Assembly (NCBI GenBank): GCA_947471745.1
Contig: CANJKZ010000111.1
Span: 1-64,000, forward strand
Direction of reading: 5' to 3'
Length of the DNA stretch: 64,000 nt
DNA from: Closterium sp. Naga37s-1
Taxonomy: Eukaryota > Streptophyta > Zygnematophyceae > Desmidiales > Closteriaceae
Shown here: positions 47,988-59,500 of the stretch, piece by piece
Layout: each line of letters begins with the position of its first letter
Position numbering within the stretch: position 1 is the first letter of the stretch
Notes under the pieces: generated by a model
Databases searched by the model: none
The model's input: the letters and a program-made list of their open reading frames with translations, nothing else
What the model was told of the DNA's origin: nothing
Translations under genes and position numbers: made by a program

Positions 47988-49586
47988 CACTGAACGAAAT
48001 AATTGTCCACATGTTCATGTTTCAAGACATGAATGGGCATTAATGGCCATGGTGATTAAGCCTTAATAACTGGACCACATGAGGTTAAAGCCCGAAGGGT
48101 TGTACATCTAAACACGCTGCATGTTGGTCATAAACTCGGTTAAACAATCAGCGAATATAGAAATAGGCAAATACTAGCATAAGGACCGTTTTTTACAATT
48201 ACAGTCACACATGCAAACCAAGCAGAATCTAGTACTTGGTCCAGCGACCCTTGGCCTTGAGCACAGCCCGCACACGCCTAGGCATGCTGTCGATCAGCTC
48301 ACTGCACCAAGCCGCAGGGATTTTCTCCCATTCCACTTGTACTCTGTCCCATAGCTCGAGAATGCCTGCAGGGGGGCGGGGGTAAGCAAGCAGCTGCTTC
48401 TTCAAGTAAACCCACAGATGTTCTATGGGGTTGAGGTCCGGACTAGATGCTGGCCATGGGAGCACAGAGTACGGCTGCTCGGCAAGGTAAGTTTTGACCA
48501 TCTTGCATGTATGCTTCGGGTCATTGTCATGCTGGAACACAACGGTCTCGGGATCCAACTCGTAATGCTCAATAGTCTGCTGCAGCTCGTCTTGCAGGAT
48601 TGAACGGTACAACTCGCCGTTCATTCTTCCCTCTATCTTGCACATGAAACCCCCGCCGTTGTATGTCATGCACCCCCAAATCATGATGGAGCCGCCGCCA
48701 TGTTTGACGGTCTTTTTCACATGGTGCGGCTCCATGTGACAGTCCTCCCTAATCCAGGCCCAACTACGGCCGTCGCTACGAAACCGGCTGATCTTCGTTT
48801 CGTCGCTCCACACCACGCGTTTCCAGTCGTCGATCGTCCAGTGCTGATGGTCCTTGGCCCACTGCCTGCGGTCTTTGACATTTTTCGCGGATAATCTAGG
48901 CTTCGACAGCTTTTCTATCGCCCTAACTCTGTGCCGCTTGAGAGTGTTTCGCACGGTGGCGCCCGTGACACTAATGCCGTGCGTAGAGGATATCATTCCC
49001 GCTGCGGCCTCGGCGGATTTCGATTCACCAGACACTATCGACCTTATAACTATCCTCGCGATTTGCTCTGGTAACTTGCGCGGCCGACCAGGTTTCGCCG
49101 GGGACGGCACTAGCTCGTCGAACGTTTTCGGACCAAGGTGGCGGAGGAGCTCGTCATGGACGGCAAACTTTGAAACTCCCAACTCCTGCGCGATTTGGCG
49201 GTAACTACGCCCCTCCGCAATTCGCTCCATGATGCGCTTCTGTTTCTCCTCGCTAAGGCGCTTCATGCTGCGGGGGTGTTAGCGCTACTCGTAGATCGTA
49301 GTATCCGCCCTTAATCTCCTATGAACCTAACTAGTCTAGATCTAATAGCGCACGAAATAAGTCGCGGGACATTTCGGAAATATTTGTCCGTGTGGGGTGT
49401 CGAGAGGGAAGAGCTGACTCATTAGAGCAAGAGGTTTTTTTGGGGCTATAGGTAGCCTATACAAACTCGTAACTGTCAATCGCGAACCCTGTATGCAATA
49501 TGTTTATTACAAAACTTGTTTAGGCCCCAATTGGGTGCAAGTTATCATACATTTCGAATGCATAAAGACAATAATTTCGTTCAGTG
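47988..49586 (-). mobile_element. Tc1/mariner DNA transposon, structurally complete (unit d)
   Basis: 1599 bp with TA at 47986-47987 and 49587-49588, 20-bp inverted repeats and an open transposase. The only other complete copy in the window is in unit b. Confidence 0.93.
48229..49266 (-). CDS. Tc1-family transposase, DD34E, full-length frame (unit d)
   Basis: 345 residues, the same protein as the copy at 16660-17697: N-terminal double helix-turn-helix with GRPRK at 60-64, catalytic Asp155, Asp247 and Glu282 (DD34E), no internal stop. At DNA level it shares a silent Ile-codon variant with the unit c copy. It is the only gene of its element and is expected to bind the inverted repeats and move the element into TA sites. 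Activity is unknown, but an open frame with the full triad makes it a candidate source for the broken copies. Confidence 0.93.
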   Translation of the reverse strand: MKRLSEEKQKRIMERIAEGRSYRQIAQELGVSKFAVHDELLRHLGPKTFDELVPSPAKPGRPRKLPEQIARIVIRSIVSGESKSAEAAAGMISSTHGISVTGATVRNTLKRHRVRAIEKLSKPRLSAKNVKDRRQWAKDHQHWTIDDWKRVVWSDETKISRFRSDGRSWAWIREDCHMEPHHVKKTVKHGGGSIMIWGCMTYNGGGFMCKIEGRMNGELYRSILQDELQQTIEHYELDPETVVFQHDNDPKHTCKMVKTYLAEQPYSVLPWPASSPDLNPIEHLWVYLKKQLLAYPRPPAGILELWDRVQVEWEKIPAAWCSELIDSMPRRVRAVLKAKGRWTKY

Positions 49587-50647
49587 TACCTGAGGAGGCT
49601 TGGTAGCCAGCGTGTACCGACTCGACCCTGGCCGACGAGTGAACGTAGCCAGGTGACGCCCCGTCCGTGTGCACGTGCAGATCGACACACGCTGACCCCC
49701 AGGAGTGGTGGTAGTGACCATCGCATCCTGAAGGGCAGCTGTACTCACCAAGTTTGTAGAGAACGAGGGGAGGTGAAGGCCTGACAGTGAGCCGGACGGA
49801 ACCGCCGAACATGGGAGCACTGTGGAGGAACGGGCAACTACCGGGCCCCCAGAGGGGTCAGCCAGTCTGACCGGGACAGGTGCAGGGAGAGGAGTGAGAG
49901 TGGTGCTGTCACGAAAGAAACAGCGCGAGGCGCCGGAGTCCAACGTGAAGGTGTGCAAGGCCTCAGCAGGCGCAGTACCAGGGGGAGTACCAGACGCACT
50001 AGCATCAAGAGCAGCAGCCGCTTTACCTGGGTCAGGTGGCACACACCGGTAACAGTCACCCTCAGCACAAAAAGACAAAGCATACATGGCAGAGATAATA
50101 GCATCATAGTGTAGGTCAAAGATAGCAACTCCCGACCTAAGCAACTCCGCCCAACAAGGGCGCTCGACGTCGTCACCAAACTCAGCACGCTAGGCGTCGT
50201 CAAGGCGGGCGAAGCAGCGGTGCTCAGTGTGAAGCCTCCCGCATGTCTGGCCCGCACGGACACCCGTGCGAATGACATACGGGCAGCTCTCACTACCCCC
50301 ACCCGGCCCACGCTGAACCAACCACTCACAGAGCTGCTTAGGCGACTGGGTCTCGCTCCGACGCTGCTGTTGCTGTCGCTGTCCACCACCAGGGCCTCCA
50401 CGCCGAGGTCCAGACCTGCCACCACCAGTCCCACCGCCTCCACTGCCGCCACTCCCTCCGCTGCCTCCACTGCCGCCACCAGAGCCCCCACTGCCGCCAC
50501 CAGTCCCACCGCCGCCACCACCTCCACTGCCTCCACCACCTCCACCGCTGCCCCCACCACCGCTCCCATTGCCACCTCCACCACCACCGCTGCCTCCTCC
50601 ACCACCCCGTGTGAGAGAATTGAGGAATGATTGAACTAGAAACGAGG

Positions 50648-53077
50648 TGGGTACAAGTAGAGAACACAAAAGTGTTGTACCCTCTAAGAACTACCCCACT
50701 ACAGCCTAAACAGACTATAGTAGATATAAGTTTGACACACCCCCATAGGCAAAGTCGGGGAGAACAAGAGGTCACAAGACCAGTCAAGAAAGACAAAGCA
50801 AGCTCAGGGTGGATCACAAAGTCACCACGCAGTCTGAGCACAAGCAAAGGGCCGCAAGGCCAGTTCACATGCAGAGTTATATAAAGGAAAGCAAACAATA
50901 CAGTGAACACAACCTAGCAATATAAGCATGCAGAGTACAGTACAAGCAGAGTCAAGAAGTCAACAAGTGAGGCACAGTAGGTACAAGGCCTAACACAGTA
51001 CAGAAACGCTGATGATCACAAGGCTGAAGTGCCTTGGTGAAAACATCAGCAGTGTTGGCCTGAGAGGCCACGTAAGCAAGACGAAGCTGGCCACGCTGCT
51101 GCAACTCTCGAGCAAGGAAGTAGCGCAGAGCAATGTGCTTCGTTCTGTGCTCCAGTCTGTGCTCCTGACACAAGGCCAGCATGGCCTTGTTGTCGACGTA
51201 CAGAACTGGAGGAGACCGAGGTGCCTCTCCCAAGTCGGTCAGAAGGTAGGGGAGCCAGCGAAGCTCCTGTGCAGCCATGGCTCCAGCGTAGATCTCAGCC
51301 TCACAACTGGAGCTAAGAACAGAAGAAGAGCGGGTAGACCGCCAAGAAACAGAGCCGGAGCCAAGACTGAAGGTGTAACCCTGTGACGACCGCTGCGTAG
51401 CCAAGTCGTCAACCCAGGAGGCGTCAGCGTGACCAGTGAGGACAACTCGAGCCCGTCCTCCAAGCACGAGCCCCATGCCCGATGTACTGCACAAGTATCG
51501 CAACACCCTCTTTGCAGCATCCCAGTGCACCTTTCGGTGCCTGCCGGGAGCCATGTAGCGAGCCAGAAGGCTGAGAGGGTATGCGAGGTCAGGTCGTGTG
51601 CAGGTCATCAGGTACATGAGGCAGCCCACAAGCTCTGGATACGGGCCACTCGGCTCTACGGACTCGTCCGAAGGTGGAGCTGAGAGCGAGTGACCGGTAG
51701 GCAGAGGAGTGGACTGTGGCGAGGAGTACGTGAAGCCGAAGCGCTGAAGGACCTGCTGCACCATGTGTGACTGAGTCAAGGTAATGGTGCGCTGTGCTCT
51801 GTCCCGGGTGATCCGCAAGCCAAGATAGCTTGTCAGTTCACCCAGGTCTGTGCACGTGTGTCTCTTCTGCAGCTCGGACTTCACGTGGGCGAGTACCTCA
51901 GTGTCAGTAGTAGCAAAGACGAGGTCGTCTACGTACACGAGAACGTAGAACGGCGGCAGAGTAGTGTCAGTACGTAGAAACAGAGAAGGGTCAGCAGTGG
52001 AAGGAGCAAAACCAAGAGCAGCAAGAGTCGTCCTGAGTGTGTCGTGCCACTCACGGGGTGCCTGGCGGAGACCGTAGACTGGCCGCCGGAGGCTCCACTG
52101 GGTACCAGCAGGAAACGACCCAGTGAAGCCAGGTGGGCGGCGCAGCCAGATCTCCTCGTGCAGGCTGCCCTGCAGGAAGGCTGTGCTGAAGTCAAGCGAG
52201 TGGAGCTCGTAGTCACGCTGAGCAGCAACGTGCAGCAGTACCCGAAGAGTGGTCATCTTCGGGGTAGGGGAGAAGGTCTGAAAGAAGTCAACTCCCTGTC
52301 GCTGACTGAAGCCACGTGCAACGTAACGCGCCTTGAAGGCAGGCGGAGAACCCGGCGGCCGCTTCACCCTGAAGATCCACATGCCACTGACGATGTTCGC
52401 CCCAGGTGGGGGAACCTCGTCTACGTAGGTGCCTGTGGACTTCCAGGAAGCCATCTCTGCATCCATGGCTGCCTGCCACTGAGAGGAGTAGGGACCCTCT
52501 ATCGCCTCTGCGTAAGAGCGCGGGGTCGGGATGTCTAGTGCATCCGGGTCTCCCTCAGGGGTCAGCAGCATGGACACGAGATGAGGTACAGAGGCAGCAA
52601 AGCACTCAAACTCCTCCTGTCTGTCCTCAAGAACGTCCGTGCCAAGAGCACACTCACCCCCGACGGACGGAGGACAGACAGACACAGACGCAGACTCAGC
52701 AACAAGACTAGCGGCGTAGTCTAGGCGACAGGCGGCAGCAAAGTCAACAAGCTCAGCAACAAGAGCAGACGCAAAAGAGGACTCAAACAGAGGGTCAGTG
52801 ACAGCAGTGGCCAGAAAGCGCGTGACAGTAGGACTAGCAGCACGAAGGGAGTCAGACGCAGGGTCAGGACCGTCAGGAAGAGAGGACGCAGGAGGAGACG
52901 GCAGAGGGACACGCTGTGGAGCAGTAGAAGGACGCAGAGTCATAGAGTGGGTGCCAGGGACAGGAGGAGGACGCGGACGCGAGACACGAACAGCTGCGAA
53001 GAGAACGGACAGGAGACGTAGAACGAGACACAGGCGACACAGGACGCGACTCAGCGACACAGGCGAACGGACAGCTC
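50648..53077 (-). mobile_element. Copia-A, Ty1/copia fossil, RT-RNase H end with LTR (unit d)
   Basis: Fourth copy. LTR 50648-50944; RT-RNase H from about 50952 upward with YVDDLVFA and YVDNKAM, largely open. The 5' half of the element is absent. Open frame continuing beyond the element into the G/C-rich repeat (to 53426) is low-complexity sequence. Confidence 0.87.
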
Positions 53078-54022
53078 CGCCCCCGCCCCCCTCCCCCCCC
53101 CTCCCCCCCCCTCCATGGGGACGGGGGGGAGAGGGTGTGAGGGGGTGGCGGATGTGCCTCAGCAGCAGCAGCTGCCGCCGCGCCTCCTCCTCTCTCTCTC
53201 CCTGCCGCACCTTGTGTTGGGAGAGGGGGGGAGCTTGGAAGTTCAGGGGGAGGCAGGAGGGGATCTGCAGCACCAGCCCCCCCCCGCCCCCCTTTTTCCT
53301 CCATCCTTGGGGGGTGAAGGATTGTGGAGAGGCAGTGGGGGGGAGGGGATCTGCAGTACCAGCCCCCCCCCCCCCGCCCCCCCCCCCCCTCCCTTCTCCT
53401 ACCTCCCCCTGCTGCGGGTGCAGCAAGGGGGGGGGAGGGGATCTGCAGCACCAGCCCCCCGCCCCCCCCCCCCCCCCGTTCTCCTACCTCCCCCTGCTGC
53501 AGGTGCAGCAGTGGGGGGGAGGGGATCTGCAGCACCAGCCCCCTCCCGCCCCCCCCCTCGCCCTCCCTTCTCCTACCTCCCCCTGCTGCGGGTGCAGCAG
53601 TGGGGGGGAGGGGATCTGCAGCACCAGCCCCCCGCCCCCCTTCTCCTACCTCCCCCTGCTGCGGGTGCAGCAGTGGGGGGGAGGGGATCTGCAGCACCAG
53701 CCCCCCCCCCCCCCCCCACCCCCCCTTTTTCCTCCATCCTTGGGGGGGAGGTGGCGTGGAAGGGGTGGCCGCCGTGAACCACTACAGCCCCACCCTCTGC
53801 CCTGCCTCTCCCCTCCCGCGGCTGCTGCTGTGGGGGGGAGGTGGCGGGGATGGGGGGTGGGGGAGAGGGGGCAGGCCGCCGTGTGAAGATCAGTGCAGGG
53901 ACTATTGTGGGTGGGGCAGGGGTTGGAGGAAGGAAGGGGGGAAGGGGGGTGAGATACAAGGGGGCAGCTGATAAGGGGGGTGAGATTAAGGGGGTGGTTC
54001 AATTGAGGGTGAGGACTTGGGG
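53078..54022. repeat. G/C-rich minisatellite (unit d)
   Basis: Copy of the 75-90 bp motif array with long C and G runs; run lengths differ slightly from units a-c. Confidence 0.85.
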
Positions 54023-54229
54023 GTTGTTAAGAGGGCCGGCCGGCAGTGAACTGTCACGCTCATGCACGCTCCCCCACCTCCTCTCCTCATCCCTCACTCA
54101 CCTCCCCCTTTGTAAAGGGGTTTAGTAAGAGGGATGGCCGGCAGTGAGCTGTCATGCTCATGCACGCTCCCCCACCTCCTCTCCTCATCTCTCTCACTTA
54201 CCTCCTCCTTCGTTCTTATCTCCTCTCCC

Positions 54230-54293
<64 letters not shown>
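54023..54293. repeat. 98-bp duplication and CT microsatellite (unit d)
   Basis: Two similar 98-bp blocks, then a CT run of 61 bp (54233-54293), the shortest of the four. Confidence 0.93.
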
Positions 54294-54297
<4 letters not shown>

Positions 54298-54594
54298 CCT
54301 CCTCCTCACTTACCTCTCTGCCGTCTTCCACTGCACCGGGTGTACCCCTTCAAGGGATGTTTTACACAGGTTTTCTCCTGCAGGCAGTTAAGGGGGTGTG
54401 TCAGAAAATATAATTATATGTTCTGTTATATAACTGCCTGTAGGATTTACTGTAGTATAGCTCCTATTGTTTGGTGGTGCACCTTTGTTCATTTTGCTAT
54501 ATGTACCTTGTGTGCTATAGTGAAACCATCATTCCTCTCGACATTCTCCTTTCCATCCTCCCTCGACACTCAACTCTCTCGACACTCACTAGTC

Positions 54595-55826
54595 ATGGCT
54601 CCTAAGTCTAGCTACTATTCTAACAACATGATGGCGTTACTTGGGGTCCCTTCGAGGTAGAAAAAACGCGACAACAACTGCAGCGGTACTACTACTGGCC
54701 TGAGCTGTTGACCGACGTGCAGCACCACGTAGGATCGTGCCCCATGTGTCAGGTGATGAAAATTTCGCGGAAGAAGAAGGCGGGTCAATTACAACCAATT
54801 CTGCCACCCGAACGAGTCTGGCAGCAGGTGACCATGTATTTTATCACGGAGTTATCAGCGAGGCCCAATGGTAACGACGTGGTCGTGGTCGTTGTTGGGA
54901 GGCTGGCGAAAATGGCTCATTTCGCTGCGTTCAAGAAATCGATCTCGGCCGATGAACTGCTCGCCTGTTCATTGCAGCCATTGTTCGCCTTCACGGCATA
55001 CCAGCAGCCATCATCACAGACAGGGACACGAAGTTCACAAGCAACTTCCGGAAGAATCTTTGGGAGCACTTCGGGGCGTTCAGTTTGTCCTACCACCACG
55101 AGACCAACTGACACACCGACAGAACGAACCAGACCATGGGGCAGCAGATTCGCGCCATGTATGACGACCCCAGAACATGGGAGAAGAAGTTGTTGTTGAT
55201 CAAGTATGCATACAACAACGCCACGTCAACAACCACCCATCAGCCGCCGTTTTACGTGAATAATGGGCAAAGCCCTATAGCGCCCATGACGCCGAGTCCG
55301 GACAACCCAACACCACGTGAAAAAAAAACAGTTCGCCGATTGTATATGCATTCAAAGGGGGCGAATGTCATCGCTAAGAGAATCGCCGATCGCCACCGCC
55401 GCCTTGTCGCGTACCAGTCAGGAGTCTACATTCCGCTCGACACCCAGAACCTACGCCTGCCCGTCGTGCCAAAACTTCGACCTCGCTACTGTGGTCCGTT
55501 CCATATGAGCCACATGCTTACGCCGCAACGCCCATCTCATGTTACCCACCGACTGGTACATCAGTCCATCATTCTACGCCAGTCTCCTTCGCCTCTACAT
55601 CCTGACCATAAGCCAACTACTACGACAAAGACCACCCGCGATGGCGCGTCCTGCATCGGAGCCCATCATTAAAATTTCGAGCCATCGGATTCGTCACCCC
55701 CATGGATCTTGAAGGATCGAATTCCTCGTCCGCTGGGAAGATGGCACCTCAACCGAAGACAGCTGGGTGCCCCTAGGCAGCATAAAAAATCACCCTGTCC
55801 TCCAAGTGTACATGCGAAGCTGGTGA
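54595..55826 (+). mobile_element. Ty3/gypsy chromovirus fossil, integrase to chromodomain (unit d)
   Basis: Copy of the plus-strand gypsy remnant with integrase and chromodomain-like end. Broken, with a large internal loss and several other breaks. The 300 bp before it (54294-54594) hold no gene. Confidence 0.8.
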
Positions 55827-56286
55827 TTTTGCGATATGCACGCACTCGTATAGCGGAGGGGCTTCTTGGGGAGGTGGGTAGCGTAAGGATTTTCCCAACA
55901 TTCTTTATTGCGCACATTAGCAACGCGTACAAGACCAATCGTTTCTTTGCCCGTTACTGCTAACGGTGTTCGCCACATTCGCGCGTCACTTTTGCCAAAC
56001 CTCGCACTGTTGGACCTACGCTTTGGGACTACCCCGAACCTCGCCGCCAGCATGACACTAGCTAGCTCGCACGCACCTGGCTACCGTTGACTTTTTTTGC
56101 TATAAATGTTAGCTCACATGTTTGCCCACATTTGTACTCATTTGATTCATTAGTGCAAAATCTTCACTAGCTCTTTCAACTGCACCCGTAACAAATATCG
56201 AGTTAAACACCTACCTCACGGACAGCCTCCTACAGATATATCGAATCGAATACGTCAATGTATTACACTTGGTAGCGTCGGTAGCG
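55827..56286. other. Intergenic, no gene recognised (unit d)
   Basis: Matches 8486-8945; only short frames without a recognisable domain. Confidence 0.5.
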
Positions 56287-56527
56287 CTCGGTAGCACTAC
56301 CGTTCTGCTAGATGATGCTACCGAGTGAGTCAGCATGCTGACCGCGGGCAGAAAAAAACTAAAACCCATTCGGACTCCATGCCGTTCGGGAGCCTCAACC
56401 CTAAAATTTTAGGATCGAACCTCAACCTGAATGGCATGCCTTCCGAGTGGGTTTTATTTTTTTCCTTGCCCGCTGACTCATTGCACTGCGTGCTCATTGC
56501 ACTGCGTGCTGACGCACGCAGTGCAAT
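56287..56527. repeat. Cluster of three inverted repeats (unit d)
   Basis: Stems at 56287-56296/56316-56325, long imperfect foldback 56326-56480, perfect 14-bp stem 56496-56509/56514-56527. Confidence 0.75.
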
Positions 56528-57900
56528 ATATTTGCCAATGCGAGACGTCTAAACCCTGGCGCACGAGATGTCAGCGGCGGTGGTGATCTCAAGGGTGCGT
56601 GCAGTCCACGTCTGGATGAATTGTCACGTGCGCCTCCAACTGATGACCATTGATTCCTCTGTCCAATCCATTGTGGAAGAAGATGGGCCATGTTGTTGCT
56701 CTGAATATGTTACAGCCAATGCGCGCAGCCGATCGGGGTTTCCAGCCAACCAGATCTAACGTGAAGCGAGGCATCTATCAGAATGGGATTGTGCGAGCTG
56801 ACTAGACTGATGCCCTGGGCACAATAAAAGTCGGCAGCTCTCAGGTGGACGTTCGAGAATGACGAATCTGTTGCATGTGAGATGCATGTGAGACCTAGCT
56901 CGGTCAGTTTGATATGATCGCTTCAAAATCTTCATCCTACGTCAACTCCAGTCCACTCCATTCCACCCCAGGGAATCCCTCTCAAACCAGCCTTACCATC
57001 ATGTCCCCGTTGCCCTAAGGCGTAGGGAGGGCGTGAAAACTTCATGCGAAAAAGCAGAACAATCGTAAATGAGGATGGGTCTAATGAGACTTGGTACGAT
57101 CAGGAACGCTATTTTGAAGATTTAGAATGGTTGGGTAGGGTAATATTGGTTCAAGAACGTAATATCGGGTCAAAAACGTAATTTCGAGGAAAAAACGGTA
57201 TATCGGCTTCCATTCCCTAGCCCTCCAAGGGTTAGGTTTAGCTCTTCAGCCTCATGTGTAGCACATGCTTTTTAGAAATTTCTGTGCAAAACTCGGCACG
57301 CGTAGTACGCGAAGATGTTCAAAACTGTTGGGTATCCTGGTCGGTCACCTTTGGAGCCTCCTCGACCCCGAGGAAATCTTGAGGTTGGTTTTTTATGGGA
57401 GGGGGGTGGAGGGGGAGTTTTTACGGATGCCGTAAGTGTCGCGTTCTACACCCCGCACTTCATCCTTTATCGCAGTCCGCACCCATTTCAGTCATTTCAG
57501 GTTTACTGTCTGGACCACTGGCTGAGCATGGGGGTACCGTTTACATTATAGTTACGAAAATGTTACTCATAACGATAGTAGTTTACTCCAGGGCACGAGG
57601 TAGACACTTCCGAAGTGTCTGTAGCTGACTTCGCTCCAAAGCCGATCAGGAGTTTCACGATGTTGATCACGATGAAGAAAAAAGCTGGTGATGTCATATC
57701 ATCTTGTCGGGTCGTTCTAATGCGCTCTCAGGACGTGACGTCCGGAGTCCCAGAACTTTAGGCGGCTCTTAACAGGAACGGCGGGTCAACTAGCCTCTTG
57801 GCTTACTGAAAACTTTAGAGATATCTTACTCGTGACCATTTCACGACATGCGCGTAACCTCGTGACACCTCGACCTTCTTATCGAAGTTCCAGGTGAAGA
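56528..57900. other. Upstream region of the WRKY gene (unit d)
   Basis: Matches 9187-10559. W-box-type GGTCAA at 57168-57173 and 57784-57789. No other gene seen. Confidence 0.5.
57784..57789 (-). promoter_or_regulatory. W-box upstream of WRKY gene (unit d)
   Basis: TTGACC on the minus strand, 112 bp before the start codon. A regulatory role is inference. Confidence 0.4.
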
Positions 57901-59286
57901 ATGTCGCCCCAGGTGAAGGAATCTGCTATCGATGCCGACATGATGCAGGAGATTGTTCGTGCTGATGGCTACATTTGGTTGAAATACGGTCAAAAGCATG
58001 TTCACTACACCTACATTACTCGGTAAGCTGGTTGCTATCGATAATTGTGGCCTGACATTTACTGGTAGTTTGGCTAAACTTTATCTAAAAAAAAAAGAAA
58101 CCCAATATCGAATTAATGGCTGCAGCGATAAACACGCTCACAGAGGAAAAATGTATCGTGAGGTAATAAGTATGACACCTAACACTTATGACGACGCCTT
58201 CCATGACCCTCGTCCGGCAGGTGCTACTACAGGTGCTCGTGCTATAAAGGCAAGTCCTCCTGCAGAGCTAAGAAGACCGTGGAGTACGACCGGCGAAGAG
58301 ACTATATGTTGTCGACAATTCACATCAACTACAGCAGCCCCCACCACAACCACCCGCCTCCTCTCGAGAAACGCATCTGCGAGGAACCGAGCCGTCCAGA
58401 CAGAATGCACCCTGTTGCCGAGGCACCTGAGAAACAGACCAGGATATGTTCACCCCAGAAGCGCCATAATTATGACAATGCTTCCCCTGCTGCTGCTCCA
58501 CCTGAACCTTCGGCAACAGAAAGCGGCTGTTCTGCTTCCTGCGCTGTCAACGCCAATCTTCATTCTGTTTCTGACCCGCAATCAGTGCAACATGATGATG
58601 CTCCCGCAGTGCTCACTCTTGCTGCTACTGCAGCCATATCCGCCAGCAGCGCTGCCATAGCTCCAGAGAACGCAGCCGGTTCCTCTACAGTTTCTAATCA
58701 TGTTTTCCAGCGGTGCCCTGCCCCAGTAAACAATGAGGATGCTGAAGATAATTCCCAAACAGCTGCCGATGCCGCTGGTTGTTCTTCGAAATGTGGATCC
58801 AGCTTGGAAGGCGCCCCGATTGGTGAAGCTCCTTCTGTGCAGCTCATTGGGAGCAGCATTCTCCTCGATCACAGCAGCGTTACACCATCGATTCGGAACA
58901 GAGAATTCAGTGAGTGGAGTGATGGTGGTTTGCTCGACAGCACACCGTGTGCTAAAAGAGCTAGGCGCACTGATTCAGCCCCCGCACGCTTCAGTTCCAG
59001 CCCTGTTTTCATTGAAGCTGCTGGTACTAACGAGGTCCAGCTTCAGTATTGTTATGAGCTGGACGTCTTTGCTGCCGACATCGATTTTCCTATCCTGCCT
59101 TTGGACGTCTTTGATGAAGACGTTACCGTTTTGATCTCTCCAAGATTCGATAATTGCATCGATATTGTTTTGGGAGAGTGTGAAACCTTGGATGGACTTA
59201 CTGAGTTGCACAACCCTGTACTTGACGTACCAAAGTCGGGAAGTGATCAGAGTGGGGATGATGCATTGAGCGAGTTTCTTGCCTAG
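57901..59286 (+). CDS. WRKY-type transcription factor, two exons (unit d)
   Basis: Exon 1 57901-58022, intron 58023-58220, exon 2 58221-59286; 395 residues, identical in sequence to the other three. The intron carries the A variant (58147) shared with unit c. Domain order as in unit a: WRKY domain (about 20-88), Ala/Ser/Pro-rich middle, KRARR at 286-290, acidic tail. With four identical proteins, the copies are expected to act redundantly, and expression may scale with copy number if all promoters are active. Confidence 0.85.
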
Positions 59287-59500
59287 TAGTAGTGGATTGG
59301 CTGATCATGCTGTGGGTGGAGTGATTTTGTTATGAAATGCTATGTCTGCCCTATGTTGTAGAATGCAAGTTATGTCGATATTACTGTACGTACATCCTAA
59401 TCAATCATTTTTCACAACACAAGGGAGCTGAGAACACCACACTTCAAATATGTGAGTTATGTCAAAGTAACGAACGAGAATGAATGCATTAAGCAAAAGT
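59287..59500. other. WRKY 3' flank (unit d)
   Basis: 214 bp up to the copia-B LTR; probable 3' untranslated region, no gene seen. Confidence 0.5.

Larger units (their letters stand above)
43728..50944 (-). mobile_element. Copia-B fossil with Tc1 insertion (units c/d)
   Basis: Parts in element order on the minus strand: shared 5' LTR about 50648-50944 (297 bp); gag part 50190-50647; protease 49589-50144; Tc1 insertion 47988-49586; integrase 47086-47985; linker about 45717-46908; RT-RNase H about 44109-45407; 3' LTR about 43728-44037. Broken, with roughly five or six breaks besides the Tc1. Confidence 0.85.
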
